NCBI GenBank assembly: GCA_900552015.1
Contig: URXY01000051.1
Location: 1-14,227, forward strand
Direction: 5' to 3'
DNA from: an uncultured Eubacteriales bacterium
Lineage (GTDB): Bacteria > Bacillota > Clostridia > Oscillospirales > Oscillospiraceae
Length of the DNA stretch: 14,227 bases
Shown here: piece after piece, positions 1 to 6,513 of the stretch
How the letters are laid out: each line of letters begins with the position of its first letter
How positions within the stretch are numbered: position 1 is the stretch's first letter
Notes under the pieces: generated by a model
What the model saw: only the letters and a program-made list of their open reading frames with translations
Told to the model about the DNA's origin: nothing
Databases searched by the model: none
Position numbers and translations under genes: made by a program

Positions 1-97
1 GATCGGCTTCGACCGCAATGTAGACGGCAGAGGACAGCATGACAACGGCCAGCACTACGGCCAGCAAGCCCGTCAGAAAACGAAATTTCTTTGTCAT
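1..97 (-). CDS. Start of an exported or membrane-anchored protein (partial)
   Basis: Only the first 32 codons are inside the window. The peptide starts MTKKFRFLTGLLAVV and continues as a hydrophobic stretch ending near SSAVYIAVEAD, which is the shape of a signal peptide or single membrane anchor: a basic n-region, about 17 hydrophobic residues, then small residues. The ATG at 97 is preceded by a strong AGGTGAGG ribosome binding site five bases upstream. An in-frame ATG at 166, with a weaker GAGAGGG site, would add 23 mostly polar residues (MEQYSPIRDSFLMLKILKRG...); I prefer 97 because the n-region is then normal in length. The promoter upstream carries Fur-family-like operators, so a role in metal uptake or handling is likely but inferred. 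The mature protein is not visible and the family is not identified. Confidence 0.7.
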   Translation of the reverse strand, partial: MTKKFRFLTGLLAVVLAVVMLSSAVYIAVEAD

Positions 98-185
98 GTT
101 GTCCTCACCTCTTTTCAGAATTTTGAGCATTAGAAACGAATCCCTAATAGGACTATATTGTTCCATATAAATGCCCTCTCAAATG

Positions 186-200
186 TGAGAATCATTCTCG
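186..200. promoter_or_regulatory. Fur-family operator-like palindrome
   Basis: GAGAAT-C-ATTCTC (187-199) is a perfect 6-1-6 inverted repeat inside the 15-mer TGAGAATCATTCTCG. Its form resembles the 7-1-7 boxes bound by Fur, Zur and PerR in Firmicutes (Fur: TGATAATNATTATCA). It lies just downstream of the -10 element, over the expected start of transcription, where a bound repressor would block initiation. The sequence does not decide between iron and zinc. Confidence 0.65.
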
Positions 201-213
201 TATTGCGCAAGCC

Positions 214-241
214 ATTATAGCACAGATTTTTCTGATGTCAA
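214..241 (-). promoter_or_regulatory. Sigma-A promoter of the leftward exported-protein gene
   Basis: Read on the minus strand, TTGACA (236-241) and TATAAT (214-219) are both exact consensus hexamers, separated by 16 bases. Transcription should start near 207 and run into the gene at 97. The two palindromes on either side (186-200 and 244-258) suggest that this strong promoter is normally repressed. Confidence 0.8.
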
Positions 242-243
242 TA

Positions 244-258
244 TGAGAAACGTTTTCA
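244..258. promoter_or_regulatory. Second, imperfect Fur-like palindrome
   Basis: TGAGAAACGTTTTCA has the same 15-base 7-1-7 layout as the box at 186-200, with five of seven arm positions matching. It sits immediately upstream of the -35 element at 236-241. With the first box it brackets the promoter. It is weaker and could be chance. Confidence 0.4.
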
Positions 259-262
259 AATC

Positions 263-364
263 GTGAATTCAAATATCACCGATGATGTGGTGATCACTTA
301 TACCGGAACCCTTAAAAGCGAAGAGAAACCGCCGGTCATCACCGCCATGGAAGCCGCGCAATAA
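263..364 (+). other. Short protein-like open frame, possible gene remnant
   Basis: An open frame starting at a GTG and ending TAA encodes 33 residues (VNSNITDDVVITYTGTLKSE then EKPPVITAMEAAQ). The frame is also open upstream to 236. The composition looks like a real protein C-terminus, but there is no ribosome binding site, and the frame runs back into the divergent promoter and the second palindrome. It may be the tail of a deleted gene. No family recognised. Apart from this, the promoter and the terminator at 404-437, I see nothing in the 98-472 gap. Confidence 0.25.
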
Positions 365-400
365 TTGATCAGGACTGCGCGGCCCAGCGAGCCATGACGT

Positions 401-437
401 AAAAAAGGGACACACGCCATTGTGCGTGCGTCCCTTT
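401..437 (-). terminator. Rho-independent terminator of the ktr operon
   Basis: On the minus strand a 14-bp stem with one mismatch (arms 404-417 and 424-437, six-base loop) is followed by TTTTTT (401-406, partly shared with the stem). It lies 36 bases beyond the ktrA stop codon. Confidence 0.85.
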
Positions 438-472
438 CTTCTGATCGTTCTCTTCAGCGCGGATCAGCAGTT

Positions 473-1120
473 TCAGAGGCGAAATTGCTTTTTCAGCGCT
501 TTGTTTTCTCCCAGCACCAGCAGAGTCAGACGTCCGTCCAATATGGTTTCCGGTGAGATGTTCACATCTGTGTTGCCGTTCCGCTTTACGCCGAGGATGT
601 TGACGCCGTATTTTCTGCGGATGTCCAGCTCGCCGATGCTGTGCCCCTGCCAGTCCTCCGGTACGGCGACCTCAATGATGGCGTGCTGTTCGTCCAGCTC
701 GATGTAGGAAAAAATATGGTTGGCGGTGTAGCGGATGGCCACCCACTTCGCCAGCTGCTTTTCCGGGTATGCCACCGCGTCTGCGCCGTTTCGCAGCAGA
801 AACTTTGCCTGCACGTCCCGCTCCGCGCGGGACACCACATACTTTGCCCCCAGCTCCTTGAGCAGCGATGTGGTTTCCAGTGAATTCTGAAAATTTCCGC
901 TGATGGTGACATAGCAGACATCGTAATTGCTCACGCCCAGCGAGCGCAGGAAGTCCACGCGGGTGCTGTCTCCGATCTGCGCGTTGGTGACAAAGGACAT
1001 GCACTCGTTGACGCGCTCCTCGTCTTTGTCCACTGCCATCACCTGATGGCCCAGCTCATTGAGCTGCATGGCAAGATGCCGCCCGAAGCGGCCCAGTCCG
1101 ATCAATAATACCGTTTTCAT
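473..1120 (-). CDS. ktrA: Ktr potassium uptake system, cytoplasmic RCK regulatory subunit
   Basis: The 215-residue product has the size and layout of KtrA/KtrC/TrkA-type gating subunits. An N-terminal Rossmann RCK_N domain (about 1-135) carries GLGRFG with glycines 8, 10 and 13, and Asp31 at the end of the second strand for nucleotide binding (ATP/ADP or NAD in this family). A C-terminal RCK_C domain (about 140-215) follows. In known Ktr systems an octameric ring of this subunit opens the membrane subunit, and RCK_C can bind c-di-AMP. The ATG at 1120 has AAAGGAG six bases upstream, directly after the ktrB stop, so the two genes form one operon with a 12-base gap and probable coupled translation. 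The family call is firm; the choice of ktrA over the paralogue name ktrC is by context. Confidence 0.93.
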   Translation of the reverse strand: MKTVLLIGLGRFGRHLAMQLNELGHQVMAVDKDEERVNECMSFVTNAQIGDSTRVDFLRSLGVSNYDVCYVTISGNFQNSLETTSLLKELGAKYVVSRAERDVQAKFLLRNGADAVAYPEKQLAKWVAIRYTANHIFSYIELDEQHAIIEVAVPEDWQGHSIGELDIRRKYGVNILGVKRNGNTDVNISPETILDGRLTLLVLGENKALKKQFRL

Positions 1121-1132
1121 TGTGCGCTCCTT

Positions 1133-2473
1133 TCAGCCTACGGTAATTTTCTCCTGCGGATAGCGGGCATAGGTCAGGTCATGCCCGGAGAACGCAGCGT
1201 AGATCAGGGTCAGTCCGCCAACGCGCCCGAAAAACATCAGCAGAATGAGGATGCCTTGTGAGAACGTCCCGAGCTGCGGTGTCAGCCCGAGCGTCAGCCC
1301 CACGGTACCCGCGGCGGAGGCTGTTTCATAGAGACAGGCACCGAGGGGAAGCTCCTCCGCTGTGCTGATGACCGCCGCCCCCGCAAAGGTCAGCCCCAGA
1401 TACAGCAGCAGAATGGCGGCGGCGTTGCGGACAGTGGATGTCTCCAATCTGCGGTGGAAGAGCTGCAGATCTTCTCGCCTGCGGAAGGCGGCAATGGCGT
1501 TGGCGATGAGCACTGCGAGCGTCGTGACCTTCATGCCGCCCGCCGTAGAGCCTGGTGCGCCGCCGATGAGCATCAGCAGCGTCGTGACCGCCTGCGAGGT
1601 ATCGCTCATTTCCGTTAAATTGGCCGTGTTGTACCCTGCCGTTCGCGGCGTGACCGCCTGAAAGAGCGAGGCCAGAACCCGCTCTCCCGCAGGGAGATCC
1701 GCAAAGTCCGTCAGATAAAAGAGAAGTGCCGGAAGCGCGATCAAAATCGCCGTTGCGCTCAGAATGACCTTGCTCTGCATCCGGTAACGCCGCAGGTGCA
1801 GACCGTGCGTACAGACATCGTCCCACGTTAGAAAGCCGATGCCGCCTACGATGATCAGCAGCATGATAACGATGTTGACCAGCGGGTCTGCGGCATAGGC
1901 CATCAGCGAGGGGTAGGGGGAATCCGTCCGCCCCAGAATATCGAAACCCGCGTTGCAGAAGGCGGAAACGGAATGGAAAACGGACATCCATACGCCCTGC
2001 AGCCCATAGTCCCGGCAAAACACCGGCAGCAGCGCCAAGGCGCCCAGCAGCTCGACCAGAAAGGTCCCCTTGAGGATAAATCTCGTCAGGCGCACGATGC
2101 CGCCCACCGCGGGAGCGGAGATGGCGTCCTGCATGGCGCTGCGCTCCTTGAGCGTGATGTTCCGTCCGGCGAGCATCAGGAACGTCACCGCGCCGGTGAT
2201 CACGCCCAACCCGCCGATCTGGATCAGCAGCAATATGACCGTCTGGCCGAAGGCGGACCAATAACTGCCGGTATCCTGCACCACCAGCCCCGTCACGCAG
2301 ACAGCGGAGGTGGAGGTGAACAGTGCCTCATGAAACGGCGTCCAGACCCGCTGTACTGTGGCGATAGGCAGCATCAGCACCAACGCCCCCAGCAGGATCA
2401 CACCCGCAAAGCCGAGGATCATGATTTGAAAAGAAGTCAAATGACGTTTCAGATGGAGTATGGGTTCTATCAC
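1133..2473 (-). CDS. ktrB: Ktr/Trk potassium uptake system, membrane ion-translocating subunit
   Basis: A polytopic membrane protein of about 446 residues from the TrkH/KtrB/HKT superfamily, which moves K+ (often with Na+) into the cell. All four pore-loop repeats are visible: VCVTGL near residue 60, SAFCNAGF near 172, TAGYNT near 280 and SAAGTVGL near 388, each with the filter glycine. The intramembrane gate-loop signature GGAPGSTAGGMK (about 305-315) and the conserved Arg in FFGRVGGLT near 417 are also present. An upstream in-frame GTG at 2482 is open, but the AGAAGG site (2482-2487) overlaps it and sits eight bases before the GTG at 2473, so I chose 2473. The partner ktrA follows in the same transcript. 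Confidence 0.93.
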   Translation of the reverse strand: MIEPILHLKRHLTSFQIMILGFAGVILLGALVLMLPIATVQRVWTPFHEALFTSTSAVCVTGLVVQDTGSYWSAFGQTVILLLIQIGGLGVITGAVTFLMLAGRNITLKERSAMQDAISAPAVGGIVRLTRFILKGTFLVELLGALALLPVFCRDYGLQGVWMSVFHSVSAFCNAGFDILGRTDSPYPSLMAYAADPLVNIVIMLLIIVGGIGFLTWDDVCTHGLHLRRYRMQSKVILSATAILIALPALLFYLTDFADLPAGERVLASLFQAVTPRTAGYNTANLTEMSDTSQAVTTLLMLIGGAPGSTAGGMKVTTLAVLIANAIAAFRRREDLQLFHRRLETSTVRNAAAILLLYLGLTFAGAAVISTAEELPLGACLYETASAAGTVGLTLGLTPQLGTFSQGILILLMFFGRVGGLTLIYAAFSGHDLTYARYPQEKITVG

Positions 2474-2516
2474 CGTGCACACCTTCTCTCAAATACCACT
2501 TCTGATTTTGGCGCAT

Positions 2517-2545
2517 AGTATAGCACGGTTTTCACAGCCTGTCTA
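2517..2545 (-). promoter_or_regulatory. Promoter of the ktrBA operon
   Basis: On the minus strand, TAGACA (2540-2545; five of six match TTGACA) and TATACT (2517-2522) are 17 bases apart. Initiation would fall near 2510, giving a leader of about 35 bases. That is too short for a c-di-AMP (ydaO-type) riboswitch, so none is proposed. Confidence 0.7.
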
Positions 2546-2606
2546 TGCAGGTTTTGTAAAGGTTTTGCAGAATTTGATGAAGCTCGATATTGACGATGTT
2601 GCCAGA

Positions 2607-2735
2607 TCATAGCTCGCTCAGCACGCCATAGACCTCTGCCAAGGCGCGGACATACTGCGGAAAATCATGCCGCAGCTCACTGTCGTCCGCCGGCGGCGGG
2701 ACCGGTCTCCGCAGCATACAATGGACGCCCTCCAT
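2607..2735 (-). other. Out-of-frame C-terminal continuation of the sigma factor (or small overlapping gene)
   Basis: This 42-residue frame (MEGVHCMLRRPVPPPADDSE...YGVLSEL) overlaps the end of the sigma-factor gene in another frame. It is plausible protein (acidic patch, amphipathic end). The overlapping sigma frame here reads as arginine- and serine-rich junk. Adding one G to the AGGG run near 2729 would fuse them as ...SRLQVWRGVHCMLRRPVPPP..., giving a factor of 307 residues. As an independent gene it has only a poor ribosome binding site. I favour a frameshift, real or technical. Confidence 0.45.
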
Positions 2736-3529
2736 ACCTGAAGCCTGCTGCCGGGATAGGATTCTCTCAGCTTCTCGACCGCGCGGTTCTTTGCCTTCTC
2801 TACGGCGGACTCCTTCATCATGTGATACATCCCGATCTCTTTCAAGGTCATCTCCGGGGATCCGAACACGCCGCAGGTCTTGCTGAGAATGTCCCTGTCC
2901 TTCTTCGGCAGGGCGTCGAACAGCTCCCGGAGAAGCTCGATGCAGACCTTGTGGTACACGGCCTGCTCCGCCGAAACGGAGAGCATCCCCGGCATCAGCC
3001 GCTCATAGGGATCGCCCTCATAGTCCTTCGGGACAAGGTCATGCACACCGAGGAAATGAGTATTGTAACGAACATACCGGTTGGCGCGAGCCGCGGAGAC
3101 GTTCAGTTCCTCTGCAATTTCGTCGGTATCTTTCCATGCGATATAATACAGCTGCTGCGCCTGCCGAACACCAGCCATCTCGTCTTTACTTAGTGCCATG
3201 CAGCCTATGTTCTGCTCCAGCCAGCGGGTCATGCGCCCCTTCAAATGCGGGTAGAGGTAGGTGGTGAGCGCGGCGCGGTTCTCGTCGTATTCTCTGCTCT
3301 GTATCCGTGCCAGAAACTCCAACGCGCCCTCGCCGCAGAGGTCGCCCAGAATCGTTTTCGTATACACGGAACACTGATTCGGATGATGCTGCTCCATTAT
3401 CAGGCAGTTGAACTCCGCCGCAGCTTCCTTGGCGATGCCGCGGATCAGACCGATGTTTTTATGGTATAGCTTTTCCAGCGCGGCTTCATCACCGTCATAA
3501 TATTGGCGAATCAGTTGCTCGTTGGTCAT
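2618..3529 (-). CDS. Sigma-70 family RNA polymerase sigma factor, C-terminus probably frameshifted
   Basis: The 303-residue frame begins MTNEQLIRQYYDGDEAALEK, the classic start of a sigma-70 region 2. Residues about 60-105 (DLCGEGALEFLARI... to YLYPHLKGRMTRW) match the sigma2 pattern seen as DLIQEG...STYAYPWIRG in other factors. A sigma3-like helical part (about 110-160) and a sigma4 helix-turn-helix (about 200-255, LPKKDRDIL...MTLKEIG...EKAKNRAVEKLR) follow. It should direct RNA polymerase to a special promoter set; the targets are unknown. Its ATG overlaps the stop of the upstream gene by four bases (ATGA), so the two are translationally coupled. After about residue 267 the sequence turns Arg-rich and unlike a sigma factor, while a good reading continues in another frame to 2607. 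No terminator was found after it. Confidence 0.8.
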   Translation of the reverse strand: MTNEQLIRQYYDGDEAALEKLYHKNIGLIRGIAKEAAAEFNCLIMEQHHPNQCSVYTKTILGDLCGEGALEFLARIQSREYDENRAALTTYLYPHLKGRMTRWLEQNIGCMALSKDEMAGVRQAQQLYYIAWKDTDEIAEELNVSAARANRYVRYNTHFLGVHDLVPKDYEGDPYERLMPGMLSVSAEQAVYHKVCIELLRELFDALPKKDRDILSKTCGVFGSPEMTLKEIGMYHMMKESAVEKAKNRAVEKLRESYPGSRLQVWRASIVCCGDRSRRRRTTVSCGMIFRSMSAPWQRSMAC

Positions 3530-4812
3530 GCTTGCTCACCCGCCTTTTTCTTCGGCGGACGGCCCCTTGGATCGGCCGTTCTGGTGATCCCGCAGTGCTG
3601 GTAGACACGCTCAGAGAAAATGCGCTGCTCGAAAGCCTCCACGGAAGTGTCCGCGTCGCGCAGGGCATCGTAGAGCAGGTCGCGCACATAGTCCTTGGCT
3701 CTTCTTGCGTCTTCCTGTGAGATCGCACCCCGCTGCATATCCTTCGTGATGCAGGCAAAAGCGGTCACCTTGACTTTGACCTTGGGAATGTCCTTCGCCA
3801 GCTCCTTCTGCACCTCCACCGTACCGAACTGCCGGCAGGTGTAGCCGGGCGCGTAGGGACACGCTCCTTCACAGTACAAAGCATGGACGCCGCTCTTGAG
3901 CAGAAAATATCGTCCGCAGATGATGCAGCGGCGGACGTTGTGACCGCTGTTCAGCGCCAGCATATAATCCGCTTTCATCAGCGCCTGCAAGCTGTCGGTC
4001 ACATGCTCCTGACAGATAGCAACGGAGCCGTCCGGCAGTTGCCGCGGCACATAGGAAAGCTCGTAGGCATCGTGAGTCGTATAGCAGTTGCCGTTGTTGC
4101 GAATGGGATCGACGATCAGCTTCTCTGCGATGCGGTCATCATTATAGAAACCGTAGAGAGCCTTCGCGTACTCCTCCGGGCTGTTGTGATCCAGTTTGGA
4201 CAAGCTGAACTGAATAAAGTTCCGAATGGTCTCGTTGAAGGCGCGGATGTCATGGAGGTACAGCGCATAGCGGTCAAGGTGCTTTTGGTAGTCACACCAT
4301 GCGTCCTTGGTGGGGCCGAAGGCACGAAGCAGCTCATAATAAAAAGCCTTTCCCTTTTCCAAATCCGCCTCATTCGGATGGAACAGGTCGAGCGGAGCAT
4401 ACTCACCGCGCTGGGAGAATTGATTCGCCACACGCTCAAACTGTCCTTTTTGCGCTTCCGCTGTCGGCGCTTGATCCTCTGTGGGAAATACGCTGAACTG
4501 CTCCGTGATCTCCCGTATGGCAGAGAAGAAAGCGTCCTCGTCTTCGTCCAGCAGCAGGCGGAACACCTGATACCGGCGCAGCTTCTGACAGAGCGCATCC
4601 ATCTTCTCATTCAGCTTCCACCAAAGCGCTATGTCCCGCTTCCGCTCATATTCTTTCGCAAGATCGGTGATCTGTGTCATACGCTTTTTCAGGCGCAGGT
4701 ATTCGTCCGGAGACAGATTCAGCAGATCGGCGGTCAGCATACCGGCAGTGAACTGCTGACCGTATAGCTCCAGCGTACTGCCATAGGTGTAGAAAATGAT
4801 GCTGCCCTCCAT
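3526..4812 (-). CDS. DUF6076-like protein with a cysteine-rich zinc-ribbon-like segment and AT-hook-like tail
   Basis: This 428-residue soluble protein is of unknown function; I assign DUF6076 from memory of the family's central sequence, so treat that name as probable. Residues 1-270 are helical, charged and without signal or membrane segments. Residues 296-326 hold five cysteines in a metal-binding arrangement: Cys296-x2-Cys299, then Cys314-x3-Cys318 and Cys326. A charged helical region (330-400) leads to a basic end with RGRPPKKK (416-423), resembling the AT-hook core that enters the DNA minor groove. I chose the ATG at 4812, with AGGAGGGG five bases upstream; the frame is open to 4896 but lacks a site there. 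Its last bases overlap the sigma-factor start (ATGA). The coupling suggests a partner role, such as sigma regulator or co-activator, but that is inference. Confidence 0.75.
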   Translation of the reverse strand: MEGSIIFYTYGSTLELYGQQFTAGMLTADLLNLSPDEYLRLKKRMTQITDLAKEYERKRDIALWWKLNEKMDALCQKLRRYQVFRLLLDEDEDAFFSAIREITEQFSVFPTEDQAPTAEAQKGQFERVANQFSQRGEYAPLDLFHPNEADLEKGKAFYYELLRAFGPTKDAWCDYQKHLDRYALYLHDIRAFNETIRNFIQFSLSKLDHNSPEEYAKALYGFYNDDRIAEKLIVDPIRNNGNCYTTHDAYELSYVPRQLPDGSVAICQEHVTDSLQALMKADYMLALNSGHNVRRCIICGRYFLLKSGVHALYCEGACPYAPGYTCRQFGTVEVQKELAKDIPKVKVKVTAFACITKDMQRGAISQEDARRAKDYVRDLLYDALRDADTSVEAFEQRIFSERVYQHCGITRTADPRGRPPKKKAGEQA

Positions 4813-4830
4813 GCGTACCCCTCCTGCTAA

Positions 4831-4860
4831 AATCTGTCCTACATGAATTTTAATCTGTCC
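4831..4860. repeat. Direct repeat upstream of the DUF6076-sigma pair
   Basis: The nine-base word AATCTGTCC occurs at 4831-4839 and again at 4852-4860, exactly 21 bases apart, or two helical turns. Read towards the gene it is GGACAGATT, 19 bases before the start codon for the nearer copy. Same-face spacing suggests a site for a dimer or two DNA-binding monomers. No clear -35/-10 pair was found here. Confidence 0.45.
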
Positions 4861-4901
4861 ATGCTTTTTCTCAGCATAGCATAAATTCCTCCACAATACA
4901 G

Positions 4902-4947
4902 GCAGAGAGGAAAAACCACGCGCCGTCCCGTGGTCGCTTCCCTCTGC
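4902..4947 (-). terminator. Terminator after the PucR-type regulator gene
   Basis: On the minus strand an inner CCACG/CGTGG hairpin (4916-4920 with 4929-4933) is followed by TTTTT (4911-4915). An outer GCAGAG/CTCTGC stem (4902-4907 with 4942-4947) encloses it. It lies about 70 bases past the regulator's stop and separates it from the DUF6076-sigma pair. Confidence 0.65.
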
Positions 4948-5013
4948 ATTTTATTTCGCTCTCATCGTTCCGATGGGAGCAATATTTTTAAGGAGGATGC
5001 AGCAAGGAGCGTT

Positions 5014-6231
5014 TTATATCGGTGCCGAAAGAAAAAACGCTGCGCCTTTTTGCTCCAGCAGTACGAGCGAAACAGAGAGCAGCAGCGCGAGGTGCGCGGT
5101 GGGAGCTTCGAGCGGAACATCAAATTCCTCCTGCATCCTGCGGATGCGGTAGAGCACCGTGTTGCGGTGGGTGAAGAGCGCCTCGCAGGTCTCCTTGAGC
5201 GAGCGGCCGCAGGAGAGGTACCAGTATAGCGTTTCGCAATATTGACTGCCCTTTTCGCGGTCGTGCGCGGCGAGCGACTTGACGCAGGGAGCGATAAGAT
5301 CGCGGTGAGAGCGAAGCTGGTTCAGCAAAACAGGCACTGCAAGATCGGCGACGGTAAAGACGCTGCCAGAATGGAAGCCTTCATCCGTAATGATATCCAG
5401 AGCCTCGCGCGCGGTGCGATAGAGCGCGGGCAGGTCATAGAGATCGCCGACGCCCTCGGTGATGACGACCTTCAAATGAAATTCGTCGACGAGCTCGTCG
5501 AAGGCGCTGCGCTCGTACCCTGCATGCAGGAAGAGAATGGCGTCGCCCTTATATAAGAAAGAGTGTGAGGCGTAAAAGCGGTAGGTCAGCTCATCCTTGA
5601 GCTGGTTCTTGCCGAGGTAGAGCGTGCGGTAGGCGGACAGGTCGATGAGCGCGAAGGCGACGGGGTGAAAATCGGCGAGATAGGTCGAGGCGGTCTGCAG
5701 CTTGAAATAAGATCCGGCGGGAAAGCCGCCGTCGAGCAGGTGCATCAGAATTTCTTCCGCGGTCTCAAAGGGCTTGCCCTGGCGACTGGCCTCGACAAAA
5801 AGCTGCTTTGCGAGCACGCGCTCAATGATATCGTAGGTCTCGTCGGGAATGCTCTGCAAATGGCCGTCCAGATCGACGCAGACAAGATAGCCCAGGCGGA
5901 TGCCCGCGCTGATGAGCGGGGCAAAGCGGCGGCGGTGTGTGCTGTTCTCCAAATCGACAAAGTCGGGCGAACCGGACGAAAGCGCGGGGCTGCGGCTGAT
6001 GATCGCGCCCGCCTCATAGGTGATCTCGCCCTGACGCACGGCGGTGTCGAACAGCGCGTCGGAAAAATCGGGAAGCGTATAATGTGCGGCGACATGGAAC
6101 GTGTCGTCAATGACCATCAGCGGGCAGCGAAGGACCGCACCCGCATCGGCAGCGAGGCGATGAAGGTCATCCTGCGCAAAAAAGGCGGAGAGCAGGGTAC
6201 TGACAGCTTGGGAGAGAGAATGATCAGACAT
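5014..6231 (-). CDS. PucR/CdaR-family transcriptional regulator
   Basis: The 405-residue protein has the PucR/CdaR layout. An N-terminal sensor-like region (about 1-150, GAF-like) is followed by a central GGDEF-like CdaR region (about 190-300) and a C-terminal helix-turn-helix (about 333-390) with the diagnostic THRNTVLYRIRRM near 354-366. Family members sense purine or sugar-acid metabolites and often control a neighbouring catabolic operon. The ATG at 6231 has GAGGTGG five bases upstream; the frame is open to 6267, but that start lies inside the palindrome. It is divergent from the permease and decarboxylase genes, which are its probable targets; the inducer is unknown. Confidence 0.88.
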   Translation of the reverse strand: MSDHSLSQAVSTLLSAFFAQDDLHRLAADAGAVLRCPLMVIDDTFHVAAHYTLPDFSDALFDTAVRQGEITYEAGAIISRSPALSSGSPDFVDLENSTHRRRFAPLISAGIRLGYLVCVDLDGHLQSIPDETYDIIERVLAKQLFVEASRQGKPFETAEEILMHLLDGGFPAGSYFKLQTASTYLADFHPVAFALIDLSAYRTLYLGKNQLKDELTYRFYASHSFLYKGDAILFLHAGYERSAFDELVDEFHLKVVITEGVGDLYDLPALYRTAREALDIITDEGFHSGSVFTVADLAVPVLLNQLRSHRDLIAPCVKSLAAHDREKGSQYCETLYWYLSCGRSLKETCEALFTHRNTVLYRIRRMQEEFDVPLEAPTAHLALLLSVSLVLLEQKGAAFFLSAPI

Positions 6232-6250
6232 GGATGCCACCTCAAAGATA

Positions 6251-6267
6251 TTGTGCTGAAAGCACAA
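6251..6267. promoter_or_regulatory. Palindromic operator candidate between the regulator and permease genes
   Basis: TTGTGC-TGAAA-GCACAA is a perfect inverted repeat with six-base arms and a five-base spacer. It lies 20 bases upstream of the regulator's start codon, within the divergent gap. By position it is the best candidate binding site for the PucR-type regulator. No convincing -35/-10 pair for either direction was found around it. Confidence 0.5.
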
Positions 6268-6360
6268 AGACTGCGAAGGAGACTATACCGCGGGATGCTT
6301 GAAAAGGAGAAAGACGATTAAAATAACAGGTACAAAAAGGAAAAGAAAGAAGCGAAAGCT

Positions 6361-6513
6361 ATGGATGCTCGTAAGAATGTCAACATCTGGAAGACACTGC
6401 AAAAGGTGCCTGCGGGCACGATGTTCGTGCCGCTCATCATTGGTGCCATCATCACAACAATCTGCCAGGGCATTTTCAACTTTGACCTCTGGGGTACGCT
6501 GGCAACCCGATGA
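6361..6513 (+). pseudogene. N-terminal fragment of the KdgT-type permease
   Basis: This frame encodes 50 residues starting MDARKNVNIWKTLQKVPAGT and includes the first membrane segment (FVPLIIGAIITTICQGIF). The motif KTLQKVPAGTMFVPLIIGA is the usual beginning of 2-keto-3-deoxygluconate permeases. It ends at a TGA at 6511 that overlaps the next frame's ATG at 6510 (ATGA). Adding one G in the GCTGGCAACCC region (about 6499-6502) makes it read through as ...WGTLGNPMKDM..., giving a normal 342-residue protein. The ribosome binding site is weak. Either the gene is frameshifted, or the two halves are made by re-initiation. Confidence 0.7.

Noticed and set aside
3883..4767. 294-residue plus-strand frame opposite the DUF6076-like gene
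   Set aside because: The minus-strand gene has a strong ribosome binding site and coupled overlap. The plus frame has neither and no recognised domain.
5665..6321. 218-residue plus-strand frame opposite the PucR-type gene
   Set aside because: Antisense shadow; it would overlap the regulator's conserved sensor region and its promoter.
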